Assembly: GCA_913043255.1 (NCBI GenBank)
Contig: CAJWLK010000013.1
Coordinates: 1-46,639, forward strand
From: an uncultured Gemmatimonadota bacterium
GTDB lineage: Bacteria > Gemmatimonadota > Gemmatimonadetes > Palauibacterales > Palauibacteraceae
Length of the DNA stretch: 46,639 nt
Direction: 5' to 3'
The notes beneath the pieces are model-generated. The model was not told where the DNA came from. It saw only the letters and a program-made list of their open reading frames with translations, and did no database searches. Shown piece after piece: positions 36,407 through 45,966 of this stretch. Both the position numbers and the translations under genes were made by a program. Each line of letters begins with the position of its first letter. Within the stretch, counting starts at the first letter, position 1.

Positions 36407-37648
36407 TTGAACCGAACGGGCGCGGGCGCACCAACCGCCGTTAAGGGGACCCCCTTCCATGAACGTACACAAGCGCTGTGTCAAGGAAAAAACTGGCGCC
36501 GTTGGTCGGGGTTCGTGTCGGCCAGTTCATATGACCTTACTCATGAACATGAGTATCACGCGATACGGTCGGCTGCCGGTCTCATCGACATATCTCCCCT
36601 ATACAAATATCGGATCTGTGGAAGCGATGCGGAGACGCTAGCGGATCGAGTCGTCACCCGAGACATCACGAAGCTCGCGGTCGGACAGGTCTGCTACACC
36701 CCGTGGTGTGATTCCGATGGTAAAGTTCGCGATGATGGGACACTGCATCGGCTCGCGGACTCCGATTTCCGGCTCACTTCTGCTGAGCCCACACTCCTCT
36801 GGCTGCACGAAAACGCTGAAGGACTCAAGGTCGAAATCAAGGAAGAAACCGAACAGGTCGGTGCACTTGCACTTCAGGGACCACGCTCCCTCAACATTCT
36901 GAACGAAATCACAGACGGAGCCCTTGCAGAACTCCGCTATTTTCATGTCATTCAGACCCAGATTGAAGGAATTTCAGTTCACATCTCTCGGACAGGCTAT
37001 ACGGGAGATCTCGGCTACGAGATCTGGGTCGATGCAAGCGACGCAGTACCACTTTGGGACACGATCTTTCGGAACGGAGTGAAGCACGGCCTAGCCCCAG
37101 CCGGGCTTCTCGCACTAGACATCGCGCGGGTTGAGGCGGGGCTCTTACTCATCGATGTGGACTATATGCCTGCTCATCGGGCAGTGATCGAGTCACGAAA
37201 ATCATCGCCATTTGAACTCGGACTGGGGTGGACAGTTTCGCTCGACAAAAGAAATTACGTTGGACGGACTGCACTTCGCGAAGAACAGAGCCGCCCTACT
37301 GAGTGGGAGTTTAGAGGGCTTGAAATCGATTGGTTATCACTTGAAGACGCCTACGCTGAGGTAGACCTGCCCCCACAGATCCCAGGAATGACACTGCGCG
37401 AGAGCGTGCCTGTGTATGCGGAAGAAGAACAGGTCGGCTACGCGACGAGCCGCAGCTGGTCTCCTACGGTCAAAAAATACCTCGCCCTAGCCCATCTACA
37501 AGCCAAGTATGCGAAAATCGGAACTGAACTAAAGATAGAGATTACAGTCGAGCATCAAAGACGAACCGCAATCGCTCGGGTCGCCAAAACTCCGTTTTTC
37601 AATCCCGCACGCAAGCGGGCGACATTTGATGTGGTAAGAACCCCATGA
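36407..37648 (+). CDS. GcvT-like folate-dependent aminomethyltransferase
   Basis: A cytoplasmic protein of 413 residues in the GcvT/YgfZ/dimethylglycine-oxidase C-domain family, which moves a C1 unit to tetrahydrofolate. Seen: the region EYHAIRSAAGLIDISPLYKY (start of the folate domain), CYTPWCDSDGKVRDDGTLHRL with the DGxxxDD signature, VGALALQGPRSLNIL, and ISRTGYTGDLGYEIWV. The C-terminal barrel ends in RRTAIARVAKTPFFNPARKR. The start is TTG at 36407 with no clear ribosome site; no ATG or GTG exists between the preceding in-frame stop and the conserved region. Classic glycine-cleavage partners gcvH and gcvP are absent, so a dedicated demethylation role is more likely. It overlaps the next gene by 4 bases. 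Confidence 0.88.
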   Translation: MNRTGAGAPTAVKGTPFHERTQALCQGKNWRRWSGFVSASSYDLTHEHEYHAIRSAAGLIDISPLYKYRICGSDAETLADRVVTRDITKLAVGQVCYTPWCDSDGKVRDDGTLHRLADSDFRLTSAEPTLLWLHENAEGLKVEIKEETEQVGALALQGPRSLNILNEITDGALAELRYFHVIQTQIEGISVHISRTGYTGDLGYEIWVDASDAVPLWDTIFRNGVKHGLAPAGLLALDIARVEAGLLLIDVDYMPAHRAVIESRKSSPFELGLGWTVSLDKRNYVGRTALREEQSRPTEWEFRGLEIDWLSLEDAYAEVDLPPQIPGMTLRESVPVYAEEEQVGYATSRSWSPTVKKYLALAHLQAKYAKIGTELKIEITVEHQRRTAIARVAKTPFFNPARKRATFDVVRTP

Positions 37649-39234
37649 CCACAGCACGAGAGTACGATGCGATCGTCATCGGGGGGGGACACAATGGGCT
37701 CGTAAACGCCGCCTATCTCGGCAAGGCAGGCCTCAATACGCTCGTCCTTGAACGCCGCCATCTCGTGGGAGGAGCAACCGTCACCGAGGAACTTTTCCCT
37801 GGATACAAATATTCTGTTGCCTCATACGTTGTCAGCCTACTAAGGCCAGAAATCATTCGAGATCTTCAACTCCCTCGACACGGGCTAGAGATCCTCCCGT
37901 TGGAAAGCACAATCACACCCCTACCAAACGGAGACTACCTCGGCAGGTGGGCTGATCACGACCAAACCCGCCGTGATCTTTACCGCCACTCGCCGAAAGA
38001 TGCCGAAGCATATGATGACTTCGGTACGCTCATGTACCAACTCGCGTGGGCGGTGAAACCAATTCTCGGCATGATTCCACCAAACCCCATTTCGCCTAGC
38101 ATACGTGATCTGCGCACAATGCTTAAGCTCGGAGGCCACCTCCGCAATCTTACCGAAACACAGTTCCATGCGCTGTTCAAGCTCATGACTATGAGCTCTG
38201 CTGATTTTCTTGATGAGTGGTTCGAGTCCGAGGTCCTTAAGGCTACGATGTCGGCAAGCGGAATCATCGGAACGTTTCTTGGACCGAGATCACCGGGCAC
38301 GGCCTACGTACTTCTACATCACTACTTAGGAGAGATTGACGGCGCATTCCGCGCATGGGGTTTTGCGAAGGGGGGAAACGGAATGGTTGCCGAGTCCATC
38401 GCATCCGCAGCTCGAAGCCACAGTGTTGAAATCCGAACTGAGGCCGCGGTAGACCACGTGTTGACCCGAAATGGCCGCGCTGTCGGAGTAGTTCTTGAAA
38501 GCGGGGAAGAGATTCGGGCAAAAACTATTATCTCTGGCCTCGACCCCAAGTTGACCTTCCTCAAGTTGCTCGAGCCAAATGATCTTCCCGACGACTTCCT
38601 AGATTCAATCCGTAAGTACCGGATCCGTGGCTCGTCTGGAAAAGTCAATCTCTCCCTCAGCGAGCTTCCCGACTTCACATGCCTCCCCGGTGTAGGACCA
38701 CACCTCCGAGGTGCAATTTCTGTCAGCCCGAGCGTCGAGTACCTGGAGCGTGCTTACGATGACGCGAAGTACGGTGCATTCTCTCGACGCCCGTACCTCG
38801 ACATTGTGATCCCTTCGATGATCGATCCAGGTATGGCCCCTGCCGGCCGGCACGTAATGTCGATCTTCGTACAATATGCTCCGTTCCACCTCAAAGGTGG
38901 GTGGACTGATACGCAGCGAGAAGCTTTTGGTGACACGGTAATCGATACACTGGCTGAATATGCACCGAACATTAAGGACGTGATCCTCCACCGTCAGGTC
39001 ATGACCCCGCTAGATCTCCAGGAGGAAATGGGACTCACCGAGGGTAACATCTTCCATGGAGATCTTTCGTTAAATCAACTCTTTTTCTTCCGCCCGACGA
39101 CGGCGTGGTCACAATACCGAACCCCTGTGCGAAATTTCTATCAGTGCGGCTCAGGGACGCACCCAGGGGGCGGCGTGTGCGGGGCACCAGGACGGCATGC
39201 GGCCCTTGAGATCTTGAAGGATCTCAAACGATGA
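37645..39234 (+). CDS. PYROXD2/phytoene-dehydrogenase-like FAD oxidoreductase, copy 1
   Basis: A 529-residue flavoprotein of the COG1233 type. The dinucleotide-binding motif is GGGHNGLVNAAYL from residue 13, followed by the LERRHLVGGATVTEE stretch of this family. EYLERAYDDAKYG, FVQYAPFHL and the C-terminal FAD-contact region GSGTHPGGGVCGAPGRHA are intact. No signal peptide or membrane segment is evident. These enzymes are often labelled phytoene dehydrogenase, but no carotenoid genes (crtB, crtE) are nearby, so another substrate is likely. The ATG at 37645 overlaps the stop of the GcvT-like gene, and its own stop overlaps copy 2. Confidence 0.9.
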   Translation: MTTAREYDAIVIGGGHNGLVNAAYLGKAGLNTLVLERRHLVGGATVTEELFPGYKYSVASYVVSLLRPEIIRDLQLPRHGLEILPLESTITPLPNGDYLGRWADHDQTRRDLYRHSPKDAEAYDDFGTLMYQLAWAVKPILGMIPPNPISPSIRDLRTMLKLGGHLRNLTETQFHALFKLMTMSSADFLDEWFESEVLKATMSASGIIGTFLGPRSPGTAYVLLHHYLGEIDGAFRAWGFAKGGNGMVAESIASAARSHSVEIRTEAAVDHVLTRNGRAVGVVLESGEEIRAKTIISGLDPKLTFLKLLEPNDLPDDFLDSIRKYRIRGSSGKVNLSLSELPDFTCLPGVGPHLRGAISVSPSVEYLERAYDDAKYGAFSRRPYLDIVIPSMIDPGMAPAGRHVMSIFVQYAPFHLKGGWTDTQREAFGDTVIDTLAEYAPNIKDVILHRQVMTPLDLQEEMGLTEGNIFHGDLSLNQLFFFRPTTAWSQYRTPVRNFYQCGSGTHPGGGVCGAPGRHAALEILKDLKR

Positions 39235-40832
39235 ACAACTACGACGCTATCGTGATCGGGGCAGGTCATAATGGGCTCGTCACCGCAGCCTACCTGGCTA
39301 AGAGCGGCCTTTCAACGGTGGTGCTTGAACGGAGTGCCACCCCCGGAGGTTGTGCGGCAACTGAAGAGCTATGGCCTGGCTATCACGTGGATACTGGTGC
39401 GCACAGCTTCACAGGGATCGATCAGCGTGTCTTATCAGATCTGCAACTTTCGAGCGGAGAACTCGAGATTCTGAGCCCCGACCCTGTCCTGGTTTCACCG
39501 CAACATGGTCGTCGGACACTGACTCTCCATCATGAGCCGGCCAAATCAGCACAAAGCATCCAACCGTTCTCCGACCGAGATGCGGCTCGGTGGCCAGAGT
39601 TCCTAGAGGCAATGTCATTGGCAACACGTGTCCTTGAGGTGCTTTACGAAACGCTGCCTCCCCGCCTGGCAAAAGCCAATAAGGGTGATCTTTGGGAACT
39701 CGCCCGCCTCGCCATCCGACTGGGTCGTGTTGGTCGGCAAGATGCCCTTGAACTAATGCGCCTTATCCCGATGACAGTAGAGGAACTACTGGACGAATGG
39801 TTCGAGAGCGATGCACTCAAAGGGACTCTCGCCACAAGCGGGATCACAGGAATCTGCCAAGGCCCTATGGCATCGGGCACTGCATACCTACTTCTGCATA
39901 GCCTTGTAGGTGGAGGAGGCGTAGTGCGACACCGGAGTCAACTGCGCGGCGGCATGAGGGCGCTAGGCACAGCACTTCAGCAGGCGGCGGTAAGGTTCGG
40001 AGCCGAGGTTCGGCTTTCTTCACCTGTCTCCTCAATCCGAATCAAAGAAAGATGTGCGACCGGGGTCAGCCTCGAGTCGGGAGAAGATCTTGAAGCACGA
40101 GTTGTGGTCTCAAGTATTGACCCAGCACAGACATTCCTCCGTCTGATCGATCCAACAGAGCTCAATCCGGAGTTCGTGCGCGCGGTCAAAAATATCAAAT
40201 ATCGTGGCGTTTGTGCGAAGGTGCACCTTGCTCTCGACGATGCACCGGTTTTCGGGAGGGGCGAAGAAAATGGAACGCAGAGCGCCGTCTTACAGGGAGC
40301 CTCTATCATCATCGCCCCGAGCATCGAGTACCTGGAACGAGCATACGACGACGCCAAGTATGGCGAATCGTCGAAGGCTCCCTATGTGGACGCCGTAGTC
40401 ACTACTGCATTGGACCCATCACTGGCCCCGGAGGGAAACCACATCCTCTCGGCTGTCGTACAGTACGCACCCTTCAAGCTAAAAACTGGCAATTGGGATG
40501 AGAGTCGCCGAACAGTACTTAGAGATTCGGTGATTGATACACTCAGCACCTACGCACCGAATTTGCGAGATGCAATCGTTCACTGTCATGTGCTCACGCC
40601 GGCTGATCTGGCCGACCAGTTTGCACTCACTGAAGGGAATATCTACCAAGGCGAGATGACGCTGGATCAAATATTTATGATGCGACCAGCACCGGGATGG
40701 GGACGCTACCAAACACCTGTAGAAGGCCTGTATCTCTGCGGTGCCAGCGCACACCCGGGTGGCGGTCTAACCGCCCGCCCAGGAATGGCGGCGGCACGAG
40801 CTGTCTTGTCTCACTCTACCAAGAACCGCTGA
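39231..40832 (+). CDS. PYROXD2/phytoene-dehydrogenase-like FAD oxidoreductase, copy 2
   Basis: A 533-residue paralogue of the preceding gene. It shares GAGHNGLVTAAYLAKSGL (10-27), the EEL-PGY box, DEWFES, SGIxG, EYLERAYDDAKYG, VQYAPF, DSVIDTL, LTEGNI and the C-terminal HPGGGL. It differs in the last FAD-contact loop (TARPGMAAAR against CGAPGRHAAL) and has GGGGVVRHRSQLRGG where copy 1 has an AWGFAKGGNG stretch. The divergence suggests different substrates, or two subunits of one heteromeric enzyme. It is coupled to copy 1 by ATGA and ends the operon; the convergent mdh gene is 26 bases away. Confidence 0.9.
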   Translation: MNNYDAIVIGAGHNGLVTAAYLAKSGLSTVVLERSATPGGCAATEELWPGYHVDTGAHSFTGIDQRVLSDLQLSSGELEILSPDPVLVSPQHGRRTLTLHHEPAKSAQSIQPFSDRDAARWPEFLEAMSLATRVLEVLYETLPPRLAKANKGDLWELARLAIRLGRVGRQDALELMRLIPMTVEELLDEWFESDALKGTLATSGITGICQGPMASGTAYLLLHSLVGGGGVVRHRSQLRGGMRALGTALQQAAVRFGAEVRLSSPVSSIRIKERCATGVSLESGEDLEARVVVSSIDPAQTFLRLIDPTELNPEFVRAVKNIKYRGVCAKVHLALDDAPVFGRGEENGTQSAVLQGASIIIAPSIEYLERAYDDAKYGESSKAPYVDAVVTTALDPSLAPEGNHILSAVVQYAPFKLKTGNWDESRRTVLRDSVIDTLSTYAPNLRDAIVHCHVLTPADLADQFALTEGNIYQGEMTLDQIFMMRPAPGWGRYQTPVEGLYLCGASAHPGGGLTARPGMAAARAVLSHSTKNR

Positions 40833-40858
40833 AACGCAAGTACTCGATGACCTGAAGG

Positions 40859-41839
40859 CTACTCCAGTAAATCTTCGACGGCGGCACGTTCTTCTCGGAG
40901 TTCGTCCTCTGTCGTATTCATGCATCCGCGGCTGAATTCGCTCACTTCAAGATCTTGAACGATTGAGTAACTGCCGTTCGAACAGGTGACCGGATAAGAG
41001 TAGACGATACCTTCTTCAACTCCGTAGCTGCCGTCAGATGCCACCGCCATACTCGTCCAATCACCCTCAGTAGTTCCACGGAGCCAAGTCCGGACATGAT
41101 CAATGGCCGCAGACGCAGCAGAAGCAGCCGATGATGCGCCACGTGCCCGAATGACCTCTGCCCCTCGCTTTTGGACTTTGGGGATAAAGCTCTCGCGACA
41201 CCAGGTTTCATCCACCAATTCTGTCGCAAGAGTCCCATTCACCGTGCAGTTACTGAGATCCGGGTACTGCGTGGCGGAATGATTACCCCAGATGGACATA
41301 CGACGAATTTGAGTCGAATGGGTTTGCGTCTTCTCTGCTAGCCAGCTAATGGCGCGATTATGGTCGAGCCGAGTCATGGCCGTAAACTGATTACGGTCGA
41401 GGTTCGGGGCACTGGAAGCAGCAATCAGGCAGTTTGTGTTGGCCGGGTTTCCAACCACAAGCACACGAACACCAGGCGACGCATTATCGTTGATCGCTCT
41501 CCCTTGTGGCCCAAAAATCTTTCCGTTGTCCGCGATGAGATCACCGCGTTCCATACCTGGTCCACGCGGTTTCGCTCCGACCAACAGGGCATAGTCCACT
41601 CCCTCAAACCCCTCATTTGCGTCCGCTGTGGCTACAATCTCTTGAAGTAGAGGGAAGGCACAGTCGTTGAGTTCCATTGTGACGCCACTTAATGCGTCCA
41701 GAGCCGGTGGAATTTCGACAAGATGAAGGATGACAGGCTGATCAGGTCCGAACATGTCTCCGGCGGCAATCCTGAATGCAAGCGCGTATCCGATATTGCC
41801 GGCGGCTCCCGTGATGGCGATCCGTACTGGTAAACTCAT
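40859..41839 (-). CDS. mdh: malate dehydrogenase
   Basis: A TCA-cycle enzyme oxidising malate to oxaloacetate, 326 residues from the ATG at 41839 (the in-frame extension to 41908 is not needed). The NAD-binding loop is GAAGNIG at 11-17. Substrate residues are Arg92 and Arg98 in [11 protein letters not shown]. Asp159 is in MTRLDHNRA and the catalytic His187 in [11 protein letters not shown]. These place it in the dimeric, cytosolic/type-2 MDH group rather than the LDH-like tetrameric one. The short C-terminal tail [10 protein letters not shown] is typical. Confidence 0.94.
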   Translation of the reverse strand: MSLPVRIAITGAAGNIGYALAFRIAAGDMFGPDQPVILHLVEIPPALDALSGVTMELNDCAFPLLQEIVATADANEGFEGVDYALLVGAKPRGPGMERGDLIADNGKIFGPQGRAINDNASPGVRVLVVGNPANTNCLIAASSAPNLDRNQFTAMTRLDHNRAISWLAEKTQTHSTQIRRMSIWGNHSATQYPDLSNCTVNGTLATELVDETWCRESFIPKVQKRGAEVIRARGASSAASAASAAIDHVRTWLRGTTEGDWTSMAVASDGSYGVEEGIVYSYPVTCSNGSYSIVQDLEVSEFSRGCMNTTEDELREERAAVEDLLE

Positions 41840-42026
41840 GATATTTTCCAGACCTCGCTGTATATGTTTGGTATCAATTCTACTGTAGACCGGGACGCAG
41901 AAACTCATAATAGCGACCGCCGAAGTCCAGTCACTTAGCTAAATTCGACATGCCACTGAAGTTAAAACAATCGATAAACACTCGCGCCGTGGCAAAATAG
42001 ATGACAAACTCTTCCCTTCCCTAAAC

Positions 42027-42581
42027 ATGGAGGCCCCGGTCCAAACCACACACAATCTCAACCGATTAATGGGTGTGCTGTTAGTATTTGCGGCCATGCT
42101 CCTCGTGTTGCTCATCGCTGGTCTGGTGACAAACGTCGGCCAAGAAACCGCAGTTGCACATCCAAAGTTTGCCCCCATGCAGCAGGGGATCGATGCCGGC
42201 ACTCTTGGGGCACCAGTCTGGACTGGGTATGCGGTCGGAGTGCTCATCATCGGTATGCTTTGGGTGATGATGCAGGTTGGTGTCCACAGTCAACATTGGC
42301 TCCGAACCGCGATCTCCGTGTGGACCATTTCGTACGTATTGGTCTTCATCGCCTTGATGATTGCTTACGATGGCTACGAGAAAGGGGAAACCACGATTGT
42401 AGCAGGCTTTACTGAACCAACAGCTTGGCTCGTATATGGGGTTTCTATCTACCCGTGGATTCCTCTCCTCATGTTCACCTACGCGTTCAAACAAGCGTAT
42501 TTTGGACCTGAAGAGCAGGCACGGTTCGATGAAATCCTCATGGCTTATCGGTCTGATCATATTACGGAAGAAAACAACTAG
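42027..42581 (+). CDS. four-helix membrane protein coupled to a symporter
   Basis: A 184-residue integral membrane protein I cannot assign to a named family. Four hydrophobic segments lie at about 14-37, 63-86, 94-117 and 133-154. A periplasmic-looking loop of about 25 residues follows the first, and an acidic tail of about 30 residues ends the protein. Its stop TAG shares one base with the GTG start of the sodium:solute symporter gene, so the two are made together. Small membrane partners of such symporters (for example DUF485/YjcH or DUF4212) have two helices, so this would be a different kind of partner. No clear ribosome site precedes the ATG at 42027. Confidence 0.8.
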   Translation: MEAPVQTTHNLNRLMGVLLVFAAMLLVLLIAGLVTNVGQETAVAHPKFAPMQQGIDAGTLGAPVWTGYAVGVLIIGMLWVMMQVGVHSQHWLRTAISVWTISYVLVFIALMIAYDGYEKGETTIVAGFTEPTAWLVYGVSIYPWIPLLMFTYAFKQAYFGPEEQARFDEILMAYRSDHITEENN

Positions 42582-44077
42582 TGCAGCAGGCACTAGAGAG
42601 TAATCGGGCCTTGATCACACTGTTGGCCGTGCTTGCCTACCTCGCCCTGTGTATTGGTATCGGCCTGTGGTCACTGAGACGTACTAAATCGTCTAATGAC
42701 TTCTTTGTGGCTGGCCGTAACCTCGGCATTTTTGTCACCGCCTTTGCGGTTTTCTCGAGTACGATGAGCGGATTCGGGTTCGTGGGTGGCCCCGGACTTA
42801 TGTACTCGATGGGAACAAGTTCAATCTGGATCCTCGCCTCAACGGTGATCTCAAACATTATCGTCATAAATCTCGTGGCAAAGCGGATCCGGATGATAGC
42901 CGAACTCCACGAGTGCGTCTCACTCCCTGACATTGCTGCTGCCCGGTATGGATCCGAGTCCGTTAGGGTTTCGGTGGCAATTGTGATTTTGCTTGGAGTC
43001 CTCGGCTATCTCGCAACACAGATTCTCGCCATGTCCATCGTTCTTCAGGGCGTGTTAGCGGACGCACAAGTGCTGGCAAACCCGAGTCTGGGACTGTGTG
43101 TAGCCATCTCCTGCTCAGTACTGATTTTCTATTCGGTCACCGGCGGAATTGTGGCCTCGGTATATACCGATCTGATCCAGGGCACAATCATGATCGCTGC
43201 GTCTGTACTGATTTTTTTCACGGTGCTCGGAACATTTGATGGCGGGTTGGCCGAAATCACCCAAGTCGTAGCACAGGACGACCGCGCAGCGGGTGGCCCA
43301 TGGGGTACAATTGGCATGCTAAGCGGCCTCTCGTGGTTCCTCATCTTTGGTCTCGGGGTGGTCGGTCAACCTCACATCATAACGAAGTACATGATGATCA
43401 AACGGGTGAGCGACTTACGTCATGTGGTCCCGCTTGGAGTGTTAGCATACGGGATCACTGCACTTCTATGGATCGGGATCGGAATCGCCATGCGGGCCCT
43501 GGTAATAACTGGCGCCCACCCGGCACTTAGCACACCGGATGCAGCGTCACCCGACTTTCTCCAAGTGTTCACGAACCCGATCTTGGCGGGCGTAGTATTC
43601 GCAGCGCTCTTGGCCGCGATCATGTCTACCGCCGACTCGTTCCTAAACATTGGGACTGCAGCAATCGTCCATGACATTCCGAAAGCAATTCGTGGCCGAT
43701 CGATACCAAACGAACTCAAATGGGCTCGTATTATAACGGCACTGTTAGCTGTCACCGCAGCGTTCGTGGCAGTTTTTTCGGGGGATCTCGTTGCACTACT
43801 TGGCGCATTTGGGTGGGGAACTTTTGCGGCTGGACTGGTACCTGTTATCGCGATTGGACTCAACTGGAAACGTGCGAGCTCACAGGCTGCTAACATTGCT
43901 ATCGCGAGTAGCCTTCTCGTCAACTTCGGTTTTCGACTGGGTGGAATCCGGCTCCCCTATGGGATCGACCACGGCGCTGCAGCGCTTGTAGTGTCGCTCT
44001 TCCTCTTCCTCTCTATTTCATTCCTCCAGAAACCTCACCCAATTGCACCCGACATAGAGCGCGTGATGGATCTTTAG
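42581..44077 (+). CDS. sodium:solute symporter family (SSS) transporter
   Basis: A 498-residue secondary transporter of the PutP/PanF/ActP superfamily with about 13 hydrophobic segments. Recognisable features are DFFVAGRNLG after helix 1, the helix 2 sodium-site stretch SSTMSGFGFVGGPG, TGGIVASVYTDLIQG, and the late AAIMSTADSFLN in which Ser and Thr contribute sodium binding. The start is GTG at 42581, overlapping the stop of the four-helix protein. Proline, pantothenate, sugars or organic acids are all known substrates of the family, and the sequence alone does not decide. It is divergent from mdh and convergent with an amidohydrolase. Confidence 0.92.
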   Translation: MQQALESNRALITLLAVLAYLALCIGIGLWSLRRTKSSNDFFVAGRNLGIFVTAFAVFSSTMSGFGFVGGPGLMYSMGTSSIWILASTVISNIIVINLVAKRIRMIAELHECVSLPDIAAARYGSESVRVSVAIVILLGVLGYLATQILAMSIVLQGVLADAQVLANPSLGLCVAISCSVLIFYSVTGGIVASVYTDLIQGTIMIAASVLIFFTVLGTFDGGLAEITQVVAQDDRAAGGPWGTIGMLSGLSWFLIFGLGVVGQPHIITKYMMIKRVSDLRHVVPLGVLAYGITALLWIGIGIAMRALVITGAHPALSTPDAASPDFLQVFTNPILAGVVFAALLAAIMSTADSFLNIGTAAIVHDIPKAIRGRSIPNELKWARIITALLAVTAAFVAVFSGDLVALLGAFGWGTFAAGLVPVIAIGLNWKRASSQAANIAIASSLLVNFGFRLGGIRLPYGIDHGAAALVVSLFLFLSISFLQKPHPIAPDIERVMDL

Positions 44078-44192
44078 GGAGAGATAGATACAGAACTTCC
44101 ATTAAGTCCAGGTGAACGGAGCACACACTAGACCGAAAGATGTGCGCTACAGTCCTGGGGTACCGGCCTCTGAAAATGGTCGCGGCTCTGGA

Positions 44193-45911
44193 TCAGCTAT
44201 CTCCTTGTTCCGTCGCTGTTTCGCGAATCCTTTTCTGTTCCTCGACCATCTTGGCAACATCGGCAAGCAGCTGTTTCGCATCGTAGACAATTCCGTCCTT
44301 GATCGTGTAAACAACCCCTCCGACGTTTTCAACTTCACCCGTCTCATCGTTCAGACGCCTCGCACCTGTTCCGTAAAGGACTTTGAGGTTTTGGATTGGA
44401 TTTTCTTCGACAATCACGAGATCAGCGAGCAAGCCAGCGCGCACCACACCAAACTCAATCGGACGACCGGTGGGTTCAAATAGGGTTTCGGCTGCATGCA
44501 TCGTCGCACCACGGATGATCTCAAGCGGGTGAAAACCAGCGTGCTGGAGGAGTTCCATTTCCTGGATCGTCGAGAAACCCATCAAGTTGTAGATGTAGCC
44601 TGCATCTGAGCTGACCGTGACGCGCCCTCCCATATTCTTGTAGTCGTTCAAGAGGTCGTGCCATACTTCAAGAAAATCTCTCCAAGCTACTTCTTCCCAT
44701 GTGGTCCAATCATAATAGTACGAACCGTGGTCCTCACGATTTGCTTCATAGAAATCCCAGAGTGAGGGAAGCGTGTATTTCTCATGCCATGGTGCGTATT
44801 TCTGCGCGTCCACATCCCAACTTGCCTGATACGCCGACATAGTTGGATCCAGGGTCACATCCAGCTCGAGTAACTCTTCCAGAAAAGCTTTCCATTCGGA
44901 GCTGCCTCGCTCGTGGATGAGGTTTGCCTGACGAGCCACCTGGCTGAAACGGTGCTGTTCATCATTGTAGTTTACCCAGGATGGCCACGGCTGAACGTCG
45001 TGCCCGTTATAGAGCGATTCGAACAAACCATAGAAGTGTGTAATTGTACCAAGGCCAAGACGGGCAGCATCAATCCCATTCATCTGAGCGACACCCATCT
45101 GGTTTAGGTGTGCTGTGCTACCAAGACCCAGTCGTTGTGCCTCATCGAGAAGAGCCTCCATAATTTCTGGCCGGTGTGCCCCAAGCTTGAGGCCATCCCC
45201 TCCCGTCTCTTTCACATAGCGGACCCATGCTCGAGCGTCGTCAGGAGTATGGATGTTGCGATCGCCCCATCCTTCACCGCCAGCTCCGGTGAAGGGGTAT
45301 ACCCACATACGCGGGGCGACAGTCTCATTCGCCGCACTCCGGTTCTTTTCTTGGATGGTCCAATCATGCGGGCCAAACCCCACTCCACGACCTGTCGTGA
45401 TCCCGTGCGCCATCCAAAGCTTGTAGGTGTATTCCGCCTGCGGTGCCTTAGGAACACCTCCTGTATGCAGGTGCAAATCAACGAACCCCGGAAGAACGAA
45501 CATGCCAGTGGCATCGATTTCGTGAACAACCGCGTTGGCATTTCCAACCACACTCAGGTCTGGTCGACCATCCAGGTCAATCGGCACGTTCGGGGTGCCG
45601 ACCCCTTGAACGCTAACGATACGATTGCCCTCGATTACAATATCCATAGGGCCGATCGGGGGCGCTCCAGTCCCATCGATGACTGTAACTCCGCGGATGA
45701 TTAGGCGATCATACGGTCCTGCGCCCTCACTCGGGCCGCGGTCCGGAGCACCAATCATCCCAGCCGGATCCTGCCCCGCCATCATTTCAGCATCGAGCAT
45801 CTGATGTGGCCGATTCTCAGCTAGCACCGGAACAGCATCGAGTCCTGCAGCAAGGCTTAGGACCAGAATATGCCTACAAACGTGTCGATTCAGAGCCTTT
45901 GCAGTGAGCAT
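44193..45911 (-). CDS. exported amidohydrolase
   Basis: A 572-residue metal-dependent hydrolase with a signal peptide (ILVLSLAAGLDAVPVLA). The ATG at 45911 is preceded by GGAGG at 5 bases. Ligands are the HxH in FVDLHLHTGG, a candidate carbamylated Lys in GLKLGAH, His in STAHLNQ, His in ITHFYG and Asp in SSDAGY. An acidic, Asp/Trp/Tyr-rich insert (WDFYEANREDHGSYYYDWTT, about 390-410) is unusual and may shape the active site. The C-terminal tail is a charged helix. Substrate unknown. It lies 55 bases downstream of the Lrp-type effector-domain gene and probably shares its transcript. Confidence 0.9.
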   Translation of the reverse strand: MLTAKALNRHVCRHILVLSLAAGLDAVPVLAENRPHQMLDAEMMAGQDPAGMIGAPDRGPSEGAGPYDRLIIRGVTVIDGTGAPPIGPMDIVIEGNRIVSVQGVGTPNVPIDLDGRPDLSVVGNANAVVHEIDATGMFVLPGFVDLHLHTGGVPKAPQAEYTYKLWMAHGITTGRGVGFGPHDWTIQEKNRSAANETVAPRMWVYPFTGAGGEGWGDRNIHTPDDARAWVRYVKETGGDGLKLGAHRPEIMEALLDEAQRLGLGSTAHLNQMGVAQMNGIDAARLGLGTITHFYGLFESLYNGHDVQPWPSWVNYNDEQHRFSQVARQANLIHERGSSEWKAFLEELLELDVTLDPTMSAYQASWDVDAQKYAPWHEKYTLPSLWDFYEANREDHGSYYYDWTTWEEVAWRDFLEVWHDLLNDYKNMGGRVTVSSDAGYIYNLMGFSTIQEMELLQHAGFHPLEIIRGATMHAAETLFEPTGRPIEFGVVRAGLLADLVIVEENPIQNLKVLYGTGARRLNDETGEVENVGGVVYTIKDGIVYDAKQLLADVAKMVEEQKRIRETATEQGDS

Positions 45912-45966
45912 GGATCCTCCGTTGGTGAGTTATCTGAAGATATGAAAAGATGATGGGTAACGTGTC

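Noticed and set aside
37645-40832. Calling the tandem flavoproteins carotenoid desaturases
   Set aside because: They match the broader PYROXD2-like group and no carotenoid biosynthesis genes are near.
42081-42593. 170-codon minus-strand frame
   Set aside because: Antisense to the four-helix membrane protein; composition is that of a reversed hydrophobic gene.
43420-43923. 167-codon minus-strand frame with Ala/Pro-rich product
   Set aside because: Antisense to the SSS symporter, no start signal, low-complexity shadow of the real gene.
45108-45704. Long open frame of 198 codons on the plus strand
   Set aside because: It lies wholly antisense to a well-supported amidohydrolase and its product has no recognisable motif or ribosome site.
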